Positions 1-8,756 are shown, counted from the stretch's first letter. The stretch is DNA of 64,000 nucleotides from Paenibacillus sp. cl123 (GCF_900101595.1 NZ_FMYY01000012.1:14279-78278), one strand, 5' to 3'. The notes: generated from the sequence alone by a model not told the origin. Numbers and translations: made by a program.

Positions 1-2
1 TT

Positions 3-2969
3 GCGAATGGCGAGTACACGATTAACGGCGCGACCGTGACTGCCGATGCGAACGGCAAGCTGGCGATCGACAGTGGTTGGCTGGGTCAGCTGTTGTTGTC
101 CATTGTGAAAAAGGGCAACGGCACAACTACGAGCGACAGTGCGTCGCAGGCGCTGAACGTGCCAACTCGTCCGGCGACCCCGACGGGAGTCGGAGCGACG
201 AACGAAACGTACCCGAGCGCGGGCGACGGGACGCTGACTGGTGTGAATCCTGCGCTGGAGTACAAGCAGGGCACAGCGGGAGCTTGGACGAGCATCGCCG
301 GCGTGGCGGTGACGGGTCTTGGTCCGGACACGTACTACGTGCGGACGAAAGCGACGGCAACGGCGTTTGCTTCTGCTGAAGCAGCCGTAACTGTAGCGGC
401 GGGAATGACGCCATTGACGTATACGATCGCCCCAATCGGCAATGAAACGTTGGCCGCATTGATGCAAGGCTACGCTCCAGGCAGCCAGGAGATGAAGACG
501 TTGACGATCACGCGTACCGGCACGGGCGATCTAACCAATGTGCGCGTTGAGCTTGGCGGTGCGAACGCCGCGGACTTTGAGTTGACGCAGCCGGGCACAA
601 CGACGTTGAACGGATCGATTCCGGCCACGACCTTCACGGTCAGGGCCAAGGATGGTCTGACGGCCGGCGTGTACACAGCGACGGTAACGGTCAAGGCGAA
701 CCTTATGGCAGACGTGACGTTTACAGTCTCGCAGGTAGTAATTCCGCCTGTGCCGTCAAACAGCACCCTGGACGTCACGACAGTCGCGTTCGACAGAAAT
801 ACCGCAAATACGAATGCCGGACATTATGCGGACGCAGCGGTTAATTTGACCCTGAATGGAAATGAGCTGCGTGGCTTGCTGTTGAACGGGACAACCGTTA
901 CAAGCAGTGTGTACAGCCTCGACCATACCGGCAAGCTGACGATCTACAAGGAGTTCCTGGCGACACTGGAACCGGGTCCCCAAGTGTTCACGCTCGATAT
1001 GAGCGGAGGCATTGATCCTACGCTCACCGTGATTGTAACGGACAGCACGCCGGGGAACAGTACGGTCGATAGCGTCACCGCAACCTTTGACCGAAATACC
1101 TCGAACACGAACGCGGGGCATTACGCGGACGTAGAAGTCAACCTTCAACTGAATGGCAATACGCTGCTGGGCTTGATGCTGAACGGGAACACTGTTACAA
1201 GCAGTGTGTACGCGCTCGATGCCGCGGGTAAGCTGACGATCTACAAGGAGTTTTTGCTGACGCTTGAACCCGGCACGCAAGTGTTCACGCTGGATATGAG
1301 CGGAGGCGTCGATCCTACGCTGACAGTGACTATTAACGACAGTACGCCGCAGAACAGCACGCTTGATGTGACGGCGGGCACATTTGACCGCAACACATCG
1401 AATACGAGCGCCGGACATTACGCGGATATAACGGTCAGTCTGACGCTGAACGGGAATACGCTTCTCGGTGTGCTGCTGAACGGAGCAGGCATCGGCGGCG
1501 AAAGCTATTCCCTAGATGGATCGGGTAAGCTTACGATTAAGAAGGAGTTTTTGGCAAAGCTAGGGAAGGGTTCGCATACATTCACGCTGGATATGAGCGC
1601 AGGAGCAGATCCAACGTTTACGGTGACTGTCACAGACAGCACGCCGGCGGAAGATCCTCAAGACACGAGCACTTCAGGTCAGCCCTCCTCCGGGGGAGTG
1701 AGTCCAGCGCCTCAGATTTCTGTAGATGTGTATGTAAACGGCAAAGCCGAAAGTGCAGGCACAGCTGAGCTGGAGCAAGTGAACGGCCAGTCGGTGACCA
1801 CGATTAAGGTCGATCCGCAGAAGCTTGAAGCCAAGCTGGAGGCGGAAGGCCCGGGAGCTCTCGTGACCGTTGTCATCGGCCAGGAATCCGACGTGGTTGT
1901 AGGATCGCTGAACGGTGAGATGATCGGGAAAATGGAGCGGAAGCAAGGTGTGCTCCGGCTGCAAACCCCGGGAGCTTCCTATTCGATACCGGCTTCGGAA
2001 ATCAACATCGAGGCGCTGGCTGAGCGATTGGGTGCGGCGTCGAAGCTTCAGGATGTGGAAGTGCAGATCCGGATTGCGGAGCCGGGAGCGGAGAAATCCG
2101 CTCAGGTGAGGAAGTCGGCTGCCGACGAAGGTTTTACCGTCATTGCTCCACCGCTTGATTTTGTGATCACCGTTCGGAGTAATGATGAGACAATCGAGCT
2201 AAAAGACTTTAACCTGTATGTGGAGCGGACGATCGGGCTTCCGGAAGGGGTGGACCCGAGTCGGATTACGACCGGTATCGTTATCGAGAATGATGGCTCC
2301 GTGCGCCATGTGCCGACTCAGGTCATCAAGTCCGACGGCAAGTATTATGCGAAGATCAACAGTTTGACAAACAGTACGTATTCGGTGATTTGGCATCCGG
2401 TCGAGTTCGCGGATGTGGCCGAGCATTGGGGCAGGACCGCTGTCAATGATATGGGCTCGCGGATGGTCGTTGAAGGAGTAGGCGACCATCTGTTCCAGCC
2501 GGATAAAAACATCACGAGGGCAGAATTTGCCTCGATTTTGGCCAGAGGGCTGGGGCTTCGGGTAGCAGCCGGCGCAGCAGCGGCTTCTTACGAAGATGTG
2601 AAGCCGGGCGACTGGTTCAGCGGCGCCGTGATTGCAGCGAGCAAGCTGCGGCTGATTGCCGGCTATGAAGACGGCACCTTCCGTCCTCAAGAGAAAATCA
2701 CGCGCCAAGAAGTTATGACGATGCTCGCAAGAGCCATGGCGGTGACCGGACTGAAGGAAAAGCTGAGTCAGCCTGCTGCGCTGATTGAAGGATATGAAGA
2801 TCAGGCGGACATCGCCGACTGGGCCGTCGACAGTGTGCGGGCCTCGGTCCAAGCCGGGATCGTGTCAGGCAGAAGCGGCACGCTGCTTGCTCCGCAAGCG
2901 TATATGACCAAAGCGGAGGTCGCAGCTGTCATGCAGCGTCTGCTCCGGAAATCCGAATTGATCGATTAG
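3..2969 (+). CDS. Secreted SLH-domain protein with three CBM_X2-like repeats (5' end outside window)
   Basis: The reading frame is open from the window edge, so the start and any signal peptide lie upstream; the first in-frame start (GTG at 36) is probably internal. Three near-identical modules of about 98 residues (roughly nt 765-1050, 1055-1345 and 1350-1650) share the pattern F-D-R-N-T, a G-H-Y-A-D step, L-N-G-N and F-T-L-D-M-S-G-G. This resembles the CBM_X2 Ig-like family of carbohydrate-active enzymes. A pre-SLH domain follows (about nt 1715-2400). Three SLH domains (about nt 2404-2565, 2590-2735 and 2790-2945) with the usual DV..HW and ITRAEF-type motifs end the protein and should anchor it to the secondary cell wall polymer. 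Any catalytic domain would be upstream, so enzyme activity cannot be judged. The pre-SLH region resembles that of the protein at 18318-20129. Confidence 0.85.
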   Translation, partial: ANGEYTINGATVTADANGKLAIDSGWLGQLLLSIVKKGNGTTTSDSASQALNVPTRPATPTGVGATNETYPSAGDGTLTGVNPALEYKQGTAGAWTSIAGVAVTGLGPDTYYVRTKATATAFASAEAAVTVAAGMTPLTYTIAPIGNETLAALMQGYAPGSQEMKTLTITRTGTGDLTNVRVELGGANAADFELTQPGTTTLNGSIPATTFTVRAKDGLTAGVYTATVTVKANLMADVTFTVSQVVIPPVPSNSTLDVTTVAFDRNTANTNAGHYADAAVNLTLNGNELRGLLLNGTTVTSSVYSLDHTGKLTIYKEFLATLEPGPQVFTLDMSGGIDPTLTVIVTDSTPGNSTVDSVTATFDRNTSNTNAGHYADVEVNLQLNGNTLLGLMLNGNTVTSSVYALDAAGKLTIYKEFLLTLEPGTQVFTLDMSGGVDPTLTVTINDSTPQNSTLDVTAGTFDRNTSNTSAGHYADITVSLTLNGNTLLGVLLNGAGIGGESYSLDGSGKLTIKKEFLAKLGKGSHTFTLDMSAGADPTFTVTVTDSTPAEDPQDTSTSGQPSSGGVSPAPQISVDVYVNGKAESAGTAELEQVNGQSVTTIKVDPQKLEAKLEAEGPGALVTVVIGQESDVVVGSLNGEMIGKMERKQGVLRLQTPGASYSIPASEINIEALAERLGAASKLQDVEVQIRIAEPGAEKSAQVRKSAADEGFTVIAPPLDFVITVRSNDETIELKDFNLYVERTIGLPEGVDPSRITTGIVIENDGSVRHVPTQVIKSDGKYYAKINSLTNSTYSVIWHPVEFADVAEHWGRTAVNDMGSRMVVEGVGDHLFQPDKNITRAEFASILARGLGLRVAAGAAAASYEDVKPGDWFSGAVIAASKLRLIAGYEDGTFRPQEKITRQEVMTMLARAMAVTGLKEKLSQPAALIEGYEDQADIADWAVDSVRASVQAGIVSGRSGTLLAPQAYMTKAEVAAVMQRLLRKSELID

Positions 2970-2987
2970 AGTTTACGTTTAAACAAG

Positions 2988-3030
2988 CACCGTCAAAGTC
3001 TGGGTAAACCGACTTTGGCGGTGTTTTTTA
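2988..3030 (+). terminator. Rho-independent terminator of the SLH protein gene
   Basis: A stem of about 13 bp (2988-3000 with 3011-3023) around a 10-nt loop is followed by a run of six T. It lies 19 nt after the stop codon. Confidence 0.85.
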
Positions 3031-3114
3031 TATTTCAGGGAACCATCGACAATGGAATACGGATCTGTACGTTACTGTTCGGGTCATCCTCGCGAGAAAT
3101 ACTATGCAATAATG

Positions 3115-3670
3115 GGCATCCGATTGGCGACTAAAAGTAGGGGATATGTGCGGAAAATCGTATAAACACATCCGGTTGGCGACTAAATGAAGGGGATATG
3201 TGCGGAAAATCGTATAAACGCATCCGGTTGGCGACTAAATGAAGGGGATATGTGCGGAAAATCGTATAAACACATCCGGTTGGCGACTAAATGAAGGGGA
3301 TATGTGCGGAAAATCGTATAAACGCATCCGGTTGGCGACTAAATGAAGGGGATATGTGCGGAAAATCGTATAAACACATCCTGTTGGCGACTAAATGAAG
3401 GGGATATGTGCGGAAAATCGTATAAACGCATCCGGTTGGCGACTAAATGAAGGGGATATGTGCAGAAAATCGTATAAACGCATCCGGTTGGTGACTAAAA
3501 GCAGGGGATATGTGCGGAAAATCGTATAAACGCATCCGGTTGGTGACTAAAAGCAGGGGATATATGCAAAAAACCGTATAAACGCACCGACTTGCGACCA
3601 AATGTAGAGGACTTATACGAAAAGCCGTATACATGCAATCGGCTGGCGGCCAAAAGTAGGGGAGTGAACA
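3115..3670. repeat. 52-bp tandem repeat array, about 11 copies
   Basis: The TTGGCGACTAAA core recurs at 3124, 3176, 3228, 3280, 3332, 3384, 3436, 3488, 3540 and, diverged, 3592 and 3643, always about 52 bp apart. The central copies are almost identical and the outer ones decay, as in an array that grows by unequal exchange. In six successive copies one position alternates between AAACACATCC and AAACGCATCC, implying a 104-bp higher-order unit. Each unit can pair GGATATGTG with the following CACATCC, so a transcript could form a row of hairpins. No credible gene lies in the array. A diverged unit occurs at 30728-30795. Confidence 0.95.
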
Positions 3671-3680
3671 GCTACGAGGC

Positions 3681-3708
3681 TTGCAAAAAGACAATACCCT
3701 GCTATAAT
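3681..3708 (+). promoter_or_regulatory. Sigma-A type promoter of the rpsN operon
   Basis: TTGCAA at 3681-3686 and TATAAT at 3703-3708 are 16 bp apart. The predicted transcription start falls next to the Zur-like box. Confidence 0.7.
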
Positions 3709-3710
3709 AA

Positions 3711-3725
3711 TAGTAAATATTACGA
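3711..3725. promoter_or_regulatory. Zur-like operator upstream of rpsN
   Basis: TAGTAAATATTACGA resembles the Bacillus Zur core TCGTAATnATTACGA (established consensus) with two mismatches. It lies just after the -10 box, where a bound repressor would block transcription. The gene it precedes is a zinc-independent S14 paralogue, a known Zur target in B. subtilis. A closely similar box lies at 20495-20509. Confidence 0.75.
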
Positions 3726-3740
3726 AATAGGGTGACGAGT

Positions 3741-4010
3741 TTGGCGAAAAAGTCTAAGGCACATAAAGAAATACAAAGACAAGCGCTGGTGGCGAAGTAT
3801 GCAGAGCGCCGAAAGCAGTTGAAGGAGCAGGGCGACTATGAAGTGCTGAGCAAGCTGCCGCGCGATTCGTCGCCGACCCGGCTGCACAACCGCTGCCAGG
3901 TGACAGGCAGGCCGAGAGGTTACCTCCGCAAGTTCCAGGTGTCCCGGATCGTCTTCCGCGAGTTGGCTCACAAGGGGCAAATTCCGGGCGTTACCAAGTC
4001 GAGCTGGTAA
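3741..4010 (+). CDS. rpsN: Zinc-independent 30S ribosomal protein S14 (RpsN2 type)
   Basis: The protein has 89 residues from TTG at 3741 ([14 protein letters not shown]). That start restores the usual S14 N-terminus and sits 5-6 nt after AGGGTGA; the upstream in-frame GTG at 3732 would add three atypical residues. It has the S14 core with [18 protein letters not shown] and ends GVTKSSW. The long form lacks the CxxC pairs of the zinc-binding 61-residue S14. In B. subtilis the equivalent protein replaces the zinc form during zinc starvation under Zur control (established). The promoter and Zur-like box upstream support the same role here. It is the first gene of a probable operon with a DUF3024 gene, an AAA ATPase and an L33 paralogue. 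Confidence 0.93.
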   Translation: MAKKSKAHKEIQRQALVAKYAERRKQLKEQGDYEVLSKLPRDSSPTRLHNRCQVTGRPRGYLRKFQVSRIVFRELAHKGQIPGVTKSSW

Positions 4011-4044
4011 GGCTGACCCAAGTCTGCATGCGAGGTGAGCAGGA

Positions 4045-4398
4045 ATGGACCCATTTACGAGACGCAGAGTCGGACAGATTCTGGATGGCTATATTCAGTT
4101 AAAGGTTCCCCGGCAGGTGAGGGACTCGGTGCGTCTTACCTATAAGACCGAAGGAAACCGGCTGACTCTTACCGAGCATCGGCCCTCCGCTGACCGGAGA
4201 GGCTGGAGCGGAACGGATATCGTGCAATTTCGTCTGGACGGGAAGCGGTGGACGGTCTTTACGAGCACAGGGCCGGATGAATGGTCGCTGGTGGAAAGCA
4301 TACGGCCTGCGGAAGATTTCGAGCAGCAGCTGGAGCAGGTCGAGCTGGATCATGAAGGGCTGTTCTGGAATCCGGATCTTTCAAGCGAGCAGGTATAA
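4045..4398 (+). CDS. DUF3024 family protein
   Basis: The 117-residue protein starts at ATG 4045 behind GAGGTGAGCAGG. Its opening MDPFTRRRVGQILDGYI, a central QFRLDGKRW strand and a C-terminal EDFEQQLEQVELDHEGLFW stretch match what I recall of DUF3024, a small soluble family of unknown function. It has no signal peptide, membrane segment or cysteine. It lies 34 bp after rpsN and ahead of the AAA ATPase, so it is probably co-transcribed from the Zur-like promoter. That would place it in the zinc-starvation response, but its role is not known. Confidence 0.75.
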   Translation: MDPFTRRRVGQILDGYIQLKVPRQVRDSVRLTYKTEGNRLTLTEHRPSADRRGWSGTDIVQFRLDGKRWTVFTSTGPDEWSLVESIRPAEDFEQQLEQVELDHEGLFWNPDLSSEQV

Positions 4399-4481
4399 AT
4401 GCAGGAAAAACATAGGCAGAAAAGCTCTGCGCAGGCAGCGGAGACTTTCCTGTGACAGTCCAAAGGAGTTTGGTTGGCAGC

Positions 4482-5291
4482 ATGAGCAAAAATAAAAACA
4501 GCCGGTCTCTACCCAAATCCAAGGGGATGGAGACGGCTGCCGTGTATTCCCCGGCGGATTGCGCGGTTAAGGTGAAGCGGATCGTGCTTCAGCCGGGCAA
4601 TCGGCAGATCCTCGAGGAGTTTATAGCCATTCTCGGAATGAAGGAAAAGTTCGCCGAGCATGATGTTCCGATCCCGAACAAAATCGTGATGTTTGGTCCC
4701 CCCGGCACTGGCAAAACGCTGACGGCCTTCTACATGGCGCAGCGGTTGGAGCTGCCTCTGATCGTCGTACGGCTGGATGCGGTCATCAACAGCTTCCTGG
4801 GAGAGACGGCGAGCAATGTCCGCAAGCTGTTTGACTATGCGAAGTCTTCTCCTTGCGTGCTGTTTCTCGACGAGTTCGATGCGATCGCCCGGACGCGCGA
4901 GAACAATGACGAAGTGAAGGAGATGTCGCGGGTCGTAAATACGCTGCTTCAATGTTTGGATGAATTTGAGGGCGGCAGTGTCCTGATGGCGGCGACAAAT
5001 CTGGAAGAGGAGCTGGATCACGCGGTATGGCGCAGATTCGACACACGGATGACTTACCGGCTGCCGGATGATGCGGATCGTGAGGAATACGTCCGCCTGA
5101 TGGCTGCCGGCTTCGAGCATGAGAAGGGCGTGGCCGAAAAGGCTGTCGACTTGCTTCAGGGAACGAGCTTCGCGGATATGGAGCAAATTTATCTCAAGGC
5201 CAAGCGCAAGGCTATTATTGCCAGCTCTTCGCTGACCTATGGAATATTGGAAGCTTCCTATCGGGAATACCAGCCAAGGAAGCAGGCTTGA
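4482..5291 (+). CDS. AAA family ATPase
   Basis: The 269-residue protein has a single AAA core: Walker A GPPGTGKT (residues 72-79), Walker B VLFLDEFDAI (about 126-135), a sensor-1-like AATN and a possible arginine finger in WRRFDTR. The N-terminal 50 residues are basic and unfamiliar. ATG 4482 is preferred; the in-frame GTG at 4452 lies upstream of the likely ribosome site (AAAGGAG, 4462-4468). The core resembles small AAA ATPases of the FtsH/Spastin-like branch, but no protease, membrane or substrate-binding domain is attached, so the target is unknown. It follows the DUF3024 gene by 83 bp and precedes rpmG by about 200 bp, and may belong to the zinc-limitation operon. Confidence 0.8.
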   Translation: MSKNKNSRSLPKSKGMETAAVYSPADCAVKVKRIVLQPGNRQILEEFIAILGMKEKFAEHDVPIPNKIVMFGPPGTGKTLTAFYMAQRLELPLIVVRLDAVINSFLGETASNVRKLFDYAKSSPCVLFLDEFDAIARTRENNDEVKEMSRVVNTLLQCLDEFEGGSVLMAATNLEEELDHAVWRRFDTRMTYRLPDDADREEYVRLMAAGFEHEKGVAEKAVDLLQGTSFADMEQIYLKAKRKAIIASSSLTYGILEASYREYQPRKQA

Positions 5292-5494
5292 AGCGGGTTA
5301 CAGGTATATGGATTTCTTTCATCTCCATACCTCGGTATGACTTTTAGCGGATAAGCCATGTTTGACGTGGATGCTTCATGAAAAATGAAGCTTTAAGTGC
5401 CCCGCCCCAGCCCATTTCCAAGAGCGGCTGCGGACTTTGAGCTCTGAGTCAGCGGCCCAACAAGAGCGAGTCCTGCGAAGGAGGTGAACGAGAC

Positions 5495-5644
5495 ATGAGA
5501 GTGGTTGTGACATTGGCTTGCACGGAAACGGGAGACCGCAATTACACGACGAGCAAGAACAAAAAAACGCATCCGTCCCGCATGGAGCTTAAGAAGTATT
5601 GTCCGCGTTTGAAGAAAGTGACTTTGCACCGCGAGACGAGATAA
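5495..5644 (+). CDS. rpmG: Cysteine-depleted 50S ribosomal protein L33 (zinc-independent type)
   Basis: The 49-residue protein starts at ATG 5495 behind GAAGGAGGTGA. The sequence [19 protein letters not shown] through [17 protein letters not shown] is clearly L33. In zinc-binding L33 the two knuckles read C-x-x-C; here they read CTET and CPRL, so the second cysteine of each pair is lost, as in zinc-free L33 paralogues. It shares the locus with zinc-free S14, which fits a set of ribosomal proteins that release zinc for other uses. It may use the Zur-like promoter at 3681, although the 200-bp gap before it could hold another promoter. Confidence 0.93.
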   Translation: MRVVVTLACTETGDRNYTTSKNKKTHPSRMELKKYCPRLKKVTLHRETR

Positions 5645-5741
5645 TAGACAGACGGGGATAAACGCCTTACAGCATCTATAGCAGCCATACGTTTACCAAG
5701 AAATCGAACGATGATCGGAGCTTATATTTTCTGGGATAGCG

Positions 5742-5774
5742 AGAAAGGCCGGGGAACTACGCCGGCTTTTTCTT
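5742..5774 (+). terminator. Rho-independent terminator after rpmG
   Basis: A GGCCGG / CCGGC stem with a bulge and an 8-nt loop is followed by TTTTTCTT. It ends the probable rpsN-rpmG transcript. Confidence 0.6.
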
Positions 5775-5789
5775 ACTGCCTGCCGCCGT

Positions 5790-6262
5790 TCGTATAAGTT
5801 TGTCCGACGGTTGGCTGCGGCAAAGGCAGAGTTGCAAGCTGTAATTATGCGGCTGCACCCGCATCCGCCGAGCCGCCGGGCGAAGAGCTGTCTGTGCGCT
5901 GGGAAGAGACCTGGGCAGCCCGACATCCGGGCTTACGGAGCGACAGCTGCCGACCGAGGTTGCTCTGGCGAGGGGCAGGCCAGATCGCGGAGCGCACGCT
6001 GGAGCAAATATTATGACGCCCACGGCGCTTATCCGCATACAACGCGATGATCATGCGGGGGGCCGGAAACCTCACGGGCGCAGGGGGAAACGGTCGGCCA
6101 ACTGCTCGTTTATTTGGGCGTGCGCGTCAAGAGCAGGCGCAGTCTGCTGGAGCCGGCCTACGAAATCATAGCGCCGGACGAGTTGAGCGTCCGCGTCCGC
6201 ATGCGATAGTCAACATATGCGGCTTCTTCCGGGACATGCTGATAAAGCATGTCCGAATGATC
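5790..6262 (+). pseudogene. Frame-disrupted remnant of a CobN-like cobaltochelatase subunit
   Basis: Pieces of one protein appear in different frames and in the right order: AGQIAERTLEQIL and KYYDAHGAYP (about 5980-6045), MIMRGAGNL (about 6047-6075), GETVGQLLVYLGVRV (about 6087-6132), YEIIAPDEL (about 6158-6185) and ERPRPHAIVNICGFFRDM (about 6185-6240). This order matches the CobN / magnesium-chelatase H family, where a RYPE.v..vlWG.sn.r..ge.iaqlLylLGVRP segment is followed by LGRPRIDV.v.iSGFFRD. Several frameshifts and stops separate the pieces and no intact copy is present. The match is from memory of the family, not a search. The upstream limit is uncertain. Confidence 0.6.
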
Positions 6263-6280
6263 TCAGTCACCTCTCCCGGA

Positions 6281-6309
6281 TTGACAAGGGAAATGGGACC
6301 ATATATAGT
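6281..6309 (+). promoter_or_regulatory. Promoter of the membrane AraC regulator
   Basis: A perfect TTGACA (6281-6286) and TATAGT (6304-6309) are separated by 17 bp. The predicted start lies about 25 bp before the GGGAGAGG ribosome site of the gene at 6344. Confidence 0.8.
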
Positions 6310-6343
6310 ATGGGCACAAGCTCACATTCGGGAGAGGTTAGGT

Positions 6344-8662
6344 ATGAATGTTCTGAAAGCGCTTCGGTCGCGGAAATATCTGCAGCGAATTTTGCTGGGT
6401 TTCATGCTGGTTGTTGTGATTCTGGTGATGACCTCGGTCATCCTCTATTTTAATGCCCAAAGCAAGGTCGTCAGTATGCAAAATGACGCGGACCGCAAGC
6501 TGCTGACTCAGATCAATTATAACATTGAGAACATGAACGGCATCGTCAAGGATCTGGCCGTTTCCATCTTCAATGATGAAGATATGATCGCACTCAAATC
6601 CGGCGACGAATTCGAGCAGAGCATACTGAAGCTGGAAAGGTTGAACCGGCTAGTGGCTATCTCTCCGTATCTCCATTCGATTGTTTTCTATAACAGCAAG
6701 CAAGGCCGTTTTTTCTCTTCCCTTAATCATAATCTCGAAAATAATCAGATCCATGACGCCCTGAGCCGTTATGTGAAGTCGCATACGACGGTTCCTAAGC
6801 TGCAACTGATTCCCATGGAGCTGAATGGCAAAGGCGAAGGCTTTGATGTCTTTTCCTTCTTCGTGTACGATGGCCCCTCCGTTAATTCGGTTAACGGGAA
6901 TTTCCTCGTGCTCAATATTAAACCGACCTGGATGCTGGACAATGTGGAAGCGCTTAATGCTCTGGCGGAGCGGGAAAACGATGTGATCTTCGTAACCGAT
7001 AGCGAGGGTAAAGTGCTTATATCAAATGACGGCATGTTCCCCGAGCAGCTGGATATCAAGAATTCGCTGCTTCAGCGTATTACCTCCTCGGGCAACATGC
7101 TGGATAATTTCACTTACAGCCATAAAGGGGAGAAATACAGGGTGACGTATTTGACCCGGGGGATGAACGACTGGCAGATTATCAGCCTTCAGGATTACGA
7201 TATCATGATGAATAGCATCCGGCAGTTGAAATGGACAGCTGCCGCGGTCACGTTCTCCGTTGTTCTGATGACAATCCTCATATCAGTCTATTTCTCCATC
7301 CGGCTTTACCGGCCTGTGGGCCATCTGCTTACGTTGGTCAGGCAGAGTGGAGCCCAGGATACGAACCTGCCCCAGGACGAGCTGTCCGTTATTGCCTCCA
7401 GCTATTCGGAGATGACAGACAAGCTGAAGGAGCTGGAGAAGGACCAGACGGCCCAAATCAACATCGCCAAGGTGTATCACCTGCGGAGCCTCATTACGTC
7501 AAGCGCAAGCGTATCCGAGCAGGAATTCGGGCAAAGCCGAGAGCAGTACGGCATCGATATTTTGCCGCAGGGAAGCCTGGCTGTGGCCGTGGTGCGGATC
7601 GATAACCTGCGCGAGCTGTCCAGTCGGACTACCGACACAGCGTTGTCGCTGCTTTATTTTGCAATTTCCAATATCGGGCAGGATCTTCTGTGCCGCCGCT
7701 ATTCCTGCGAAGCCGCGGATATGAGGAGCGATCATTTGGTTTTTGTGATCAGCAGCCGCGGCGCCGGGCTAGAGCTTGACGGTCTTCATGAGGCGTTCCG
7801 GGAGGCGCAGGAGACGGTACGCCATTACTATAAAATTACTTTCTCCGTTACGCTGAGCCGCATTTTTGGCGGGTACCGGGAAATTACCACCCATTATTCG
7901 CAGGCGCTACGGAACTCCAATTACCGGATGATCTTGGGGAAGCAGGCGATTATCGACCCCGATAAGGTGAAAAATAACGAAGAATGCGAACAGTTTCATA
8001 TTCCTCAGGCGCTGGAACGCCAACTGATAGAGGGATTAAAAAGCGGGGACAGGGAGAGCATTGAAGACGGCGTACAGCGATGGATGGAGCTTGTCCGTAC
8101 GTTTAGCTTTGAGAATATGTTTTCAGCTTTGCTGCATATGGTGGTCACGCTTAACAATACCGTAAGTGAAATGAATTCTAATAAGCTCAATCCGGTTTCC
8201 GTCAATTTGCAGGTCATCAACCAGCGCATTCTAGAGAAGGAGACCCTGGAGGAAATCCATGTGGTGCTGATGGATGCGATCCGTGAAGTGTTCGATAAGC
8301 GTCAAAGCGGGCGCGACGAGAAATTGCGGCTGATTGCCGATACGATCAAGGAGATCGTGGGGAAGCACTATGCCGACCCCGACCTGAACGTACAGAAGAT
8401 TGCCGATATGCTCCGGATGAGCCATGTTTATCTGGGACAGGTGTTCAAGGAGCAGGAGGGCATGACGGTGGTGGACTGCATTAACCAGACCCGATTGTCC
8501 CAGGCCAAAATCTATCTGGAGCACCAGGATCTAACGGTGGCGGAGATCATGGAGAAGGTGGGCTTCGGCAACGAAAGCTATTTTTACCGGCTGTTCAAGC
8601 GGCAGTACGGCACGACCCCGAAGGAGTACCGGCTAAAATCGGCGATCTACCGCAATTCCTGA
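6344..8662 (+). CDS. Membrane-bound AraC-type transcriptional regulator with extracytoplasmic sensor
   Basis: The 772-residue protein starts at ATG 6344 (MNVLKALRSRKYLQR) behind GGGAGAGG; the longer open frame from 6047 runs through the cobN remnant and is not the real N-terminus. One membrane segment lies near residues 17-37. An extracytoplasmic sensor of about 250 residues follows, then a second membrane segment (nt 7230-7300), a HAMP-like linker, a cytoplasmic region and a C-terminal AraC HTH pair (nt about 8335-8640, ending FKRQYGTTPKEYR). This one-component design is typical of Paenibacillus regulators next to LplB-type importers. It probably senses an oligosaccharide or its binding protein and activates the ABC genes at 8915-12305. 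A terminator follows, so the importer has its own promoter. Confidence 0.9.
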   Translation: MNVLKALRSRKYLQRILLGFMLVVVILVMTSVILYFNAQSKVVSMQNDADRKLLTQINYNIENMNGIVKDLAVSIFNDEDMIALKSGDEFEQSILKLERLNRLVAISPYLHSIVFYNSKQGRFFSSLNHNLENNQIHDALSRYVKSHTTVPKLQLIPMELNGKGEGFDVFSFFVYDGPSVNSVNGNFLVLNIKPTWMLDNVEALNALAERENDVIFVTDSEGKVLISNDGMFPEQLDIKNSLLQRITSSGNMLDNFTYSHKGEKYRVTYLTRGMNDWQIISLQDYDIMMNSIRQLKWTAAAVTFSVVLMTILISVYFSIRLYRPVGHLLTLVRQSGAQDTNLPQDELSVIASSYSEMTDKLKELEKDQTAQINIAKVYHLRSLITSSASVSEQEFGQSREQYGIDILPQGSLAVAVVRIDNLRELSSRTTDTALSLLYFAISNIGQDLLCRRYSCEAADMRSDHLVFVISSRGAGLELDGLHEAFREAQETVRHYYKITFSVTLSRIFGGYREITTHYSQALRNSNYRMILGKQAIIDPDKVKNNEECEQFHIPQALERQLIEGLKSGDRESIEDGVQRWMELVRTFSFENMFSALLHMVVTLNNTVSEMNSNKLNPVSVNLQVINQRILEKETLEEIHVVLMDAIREVFDKRQSGRDEKLRLIADTIKEIVGKHYADPDLNVQKIADMLRMSHVYLGQVFKEQEGMTVVDCINQTRLSQAKIYLEHQDLTVAEIMEKVGFGNESYFYRLFKRQYGTTPKEYRLKSAIYRNS

Positions 8663-8683
8663 AGCATAGGATGATATCGTTAT

Positions 8684-8719
8684 CAAGCCTTCCGTTTTAT
8701 GAACGGAGGGCTTTTCTAT
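8684..8719 (+). terminator. Rho-independent terminator after the AraC regulator
   Basis: A 12-bp stem (AAGCCTTCCGTT with AACGGAGGGCTT) with a short TATG loop is followed by a T-rich stretch. It lies 22 nt after the stop. Confidence 0.85.
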
Positions 8720-8756
8720 TTCACCAAATGTGGCTCGGCCCCGGGTTTACCCCGAC

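Noticed and set aside
3115-3670. CRISPR array
   Set aside because: The whole 52-bp unit repeats with no variable spacers, and no cas gene is present.
3443-3694. Minus-strand reading frame of 83 codons in the repeat array
   Set aside because: It is a product of the repeat itself (52 is not a multiple of three, so frames shift between units), with no ribosome site or family match.
6047-6343. N-terminal extension of the membrane AraC regulator
   Set aside because: It translates the cobN remnant; promoter at 6281 and ribosome site at 6330 point to ATG 6344.
6351-6367. cre-like TGAAAGCGCTT at the start of the AraC regulator
   Set aside because: It lies within the first codons and could arise from coding sequence alone; kept as a note only.
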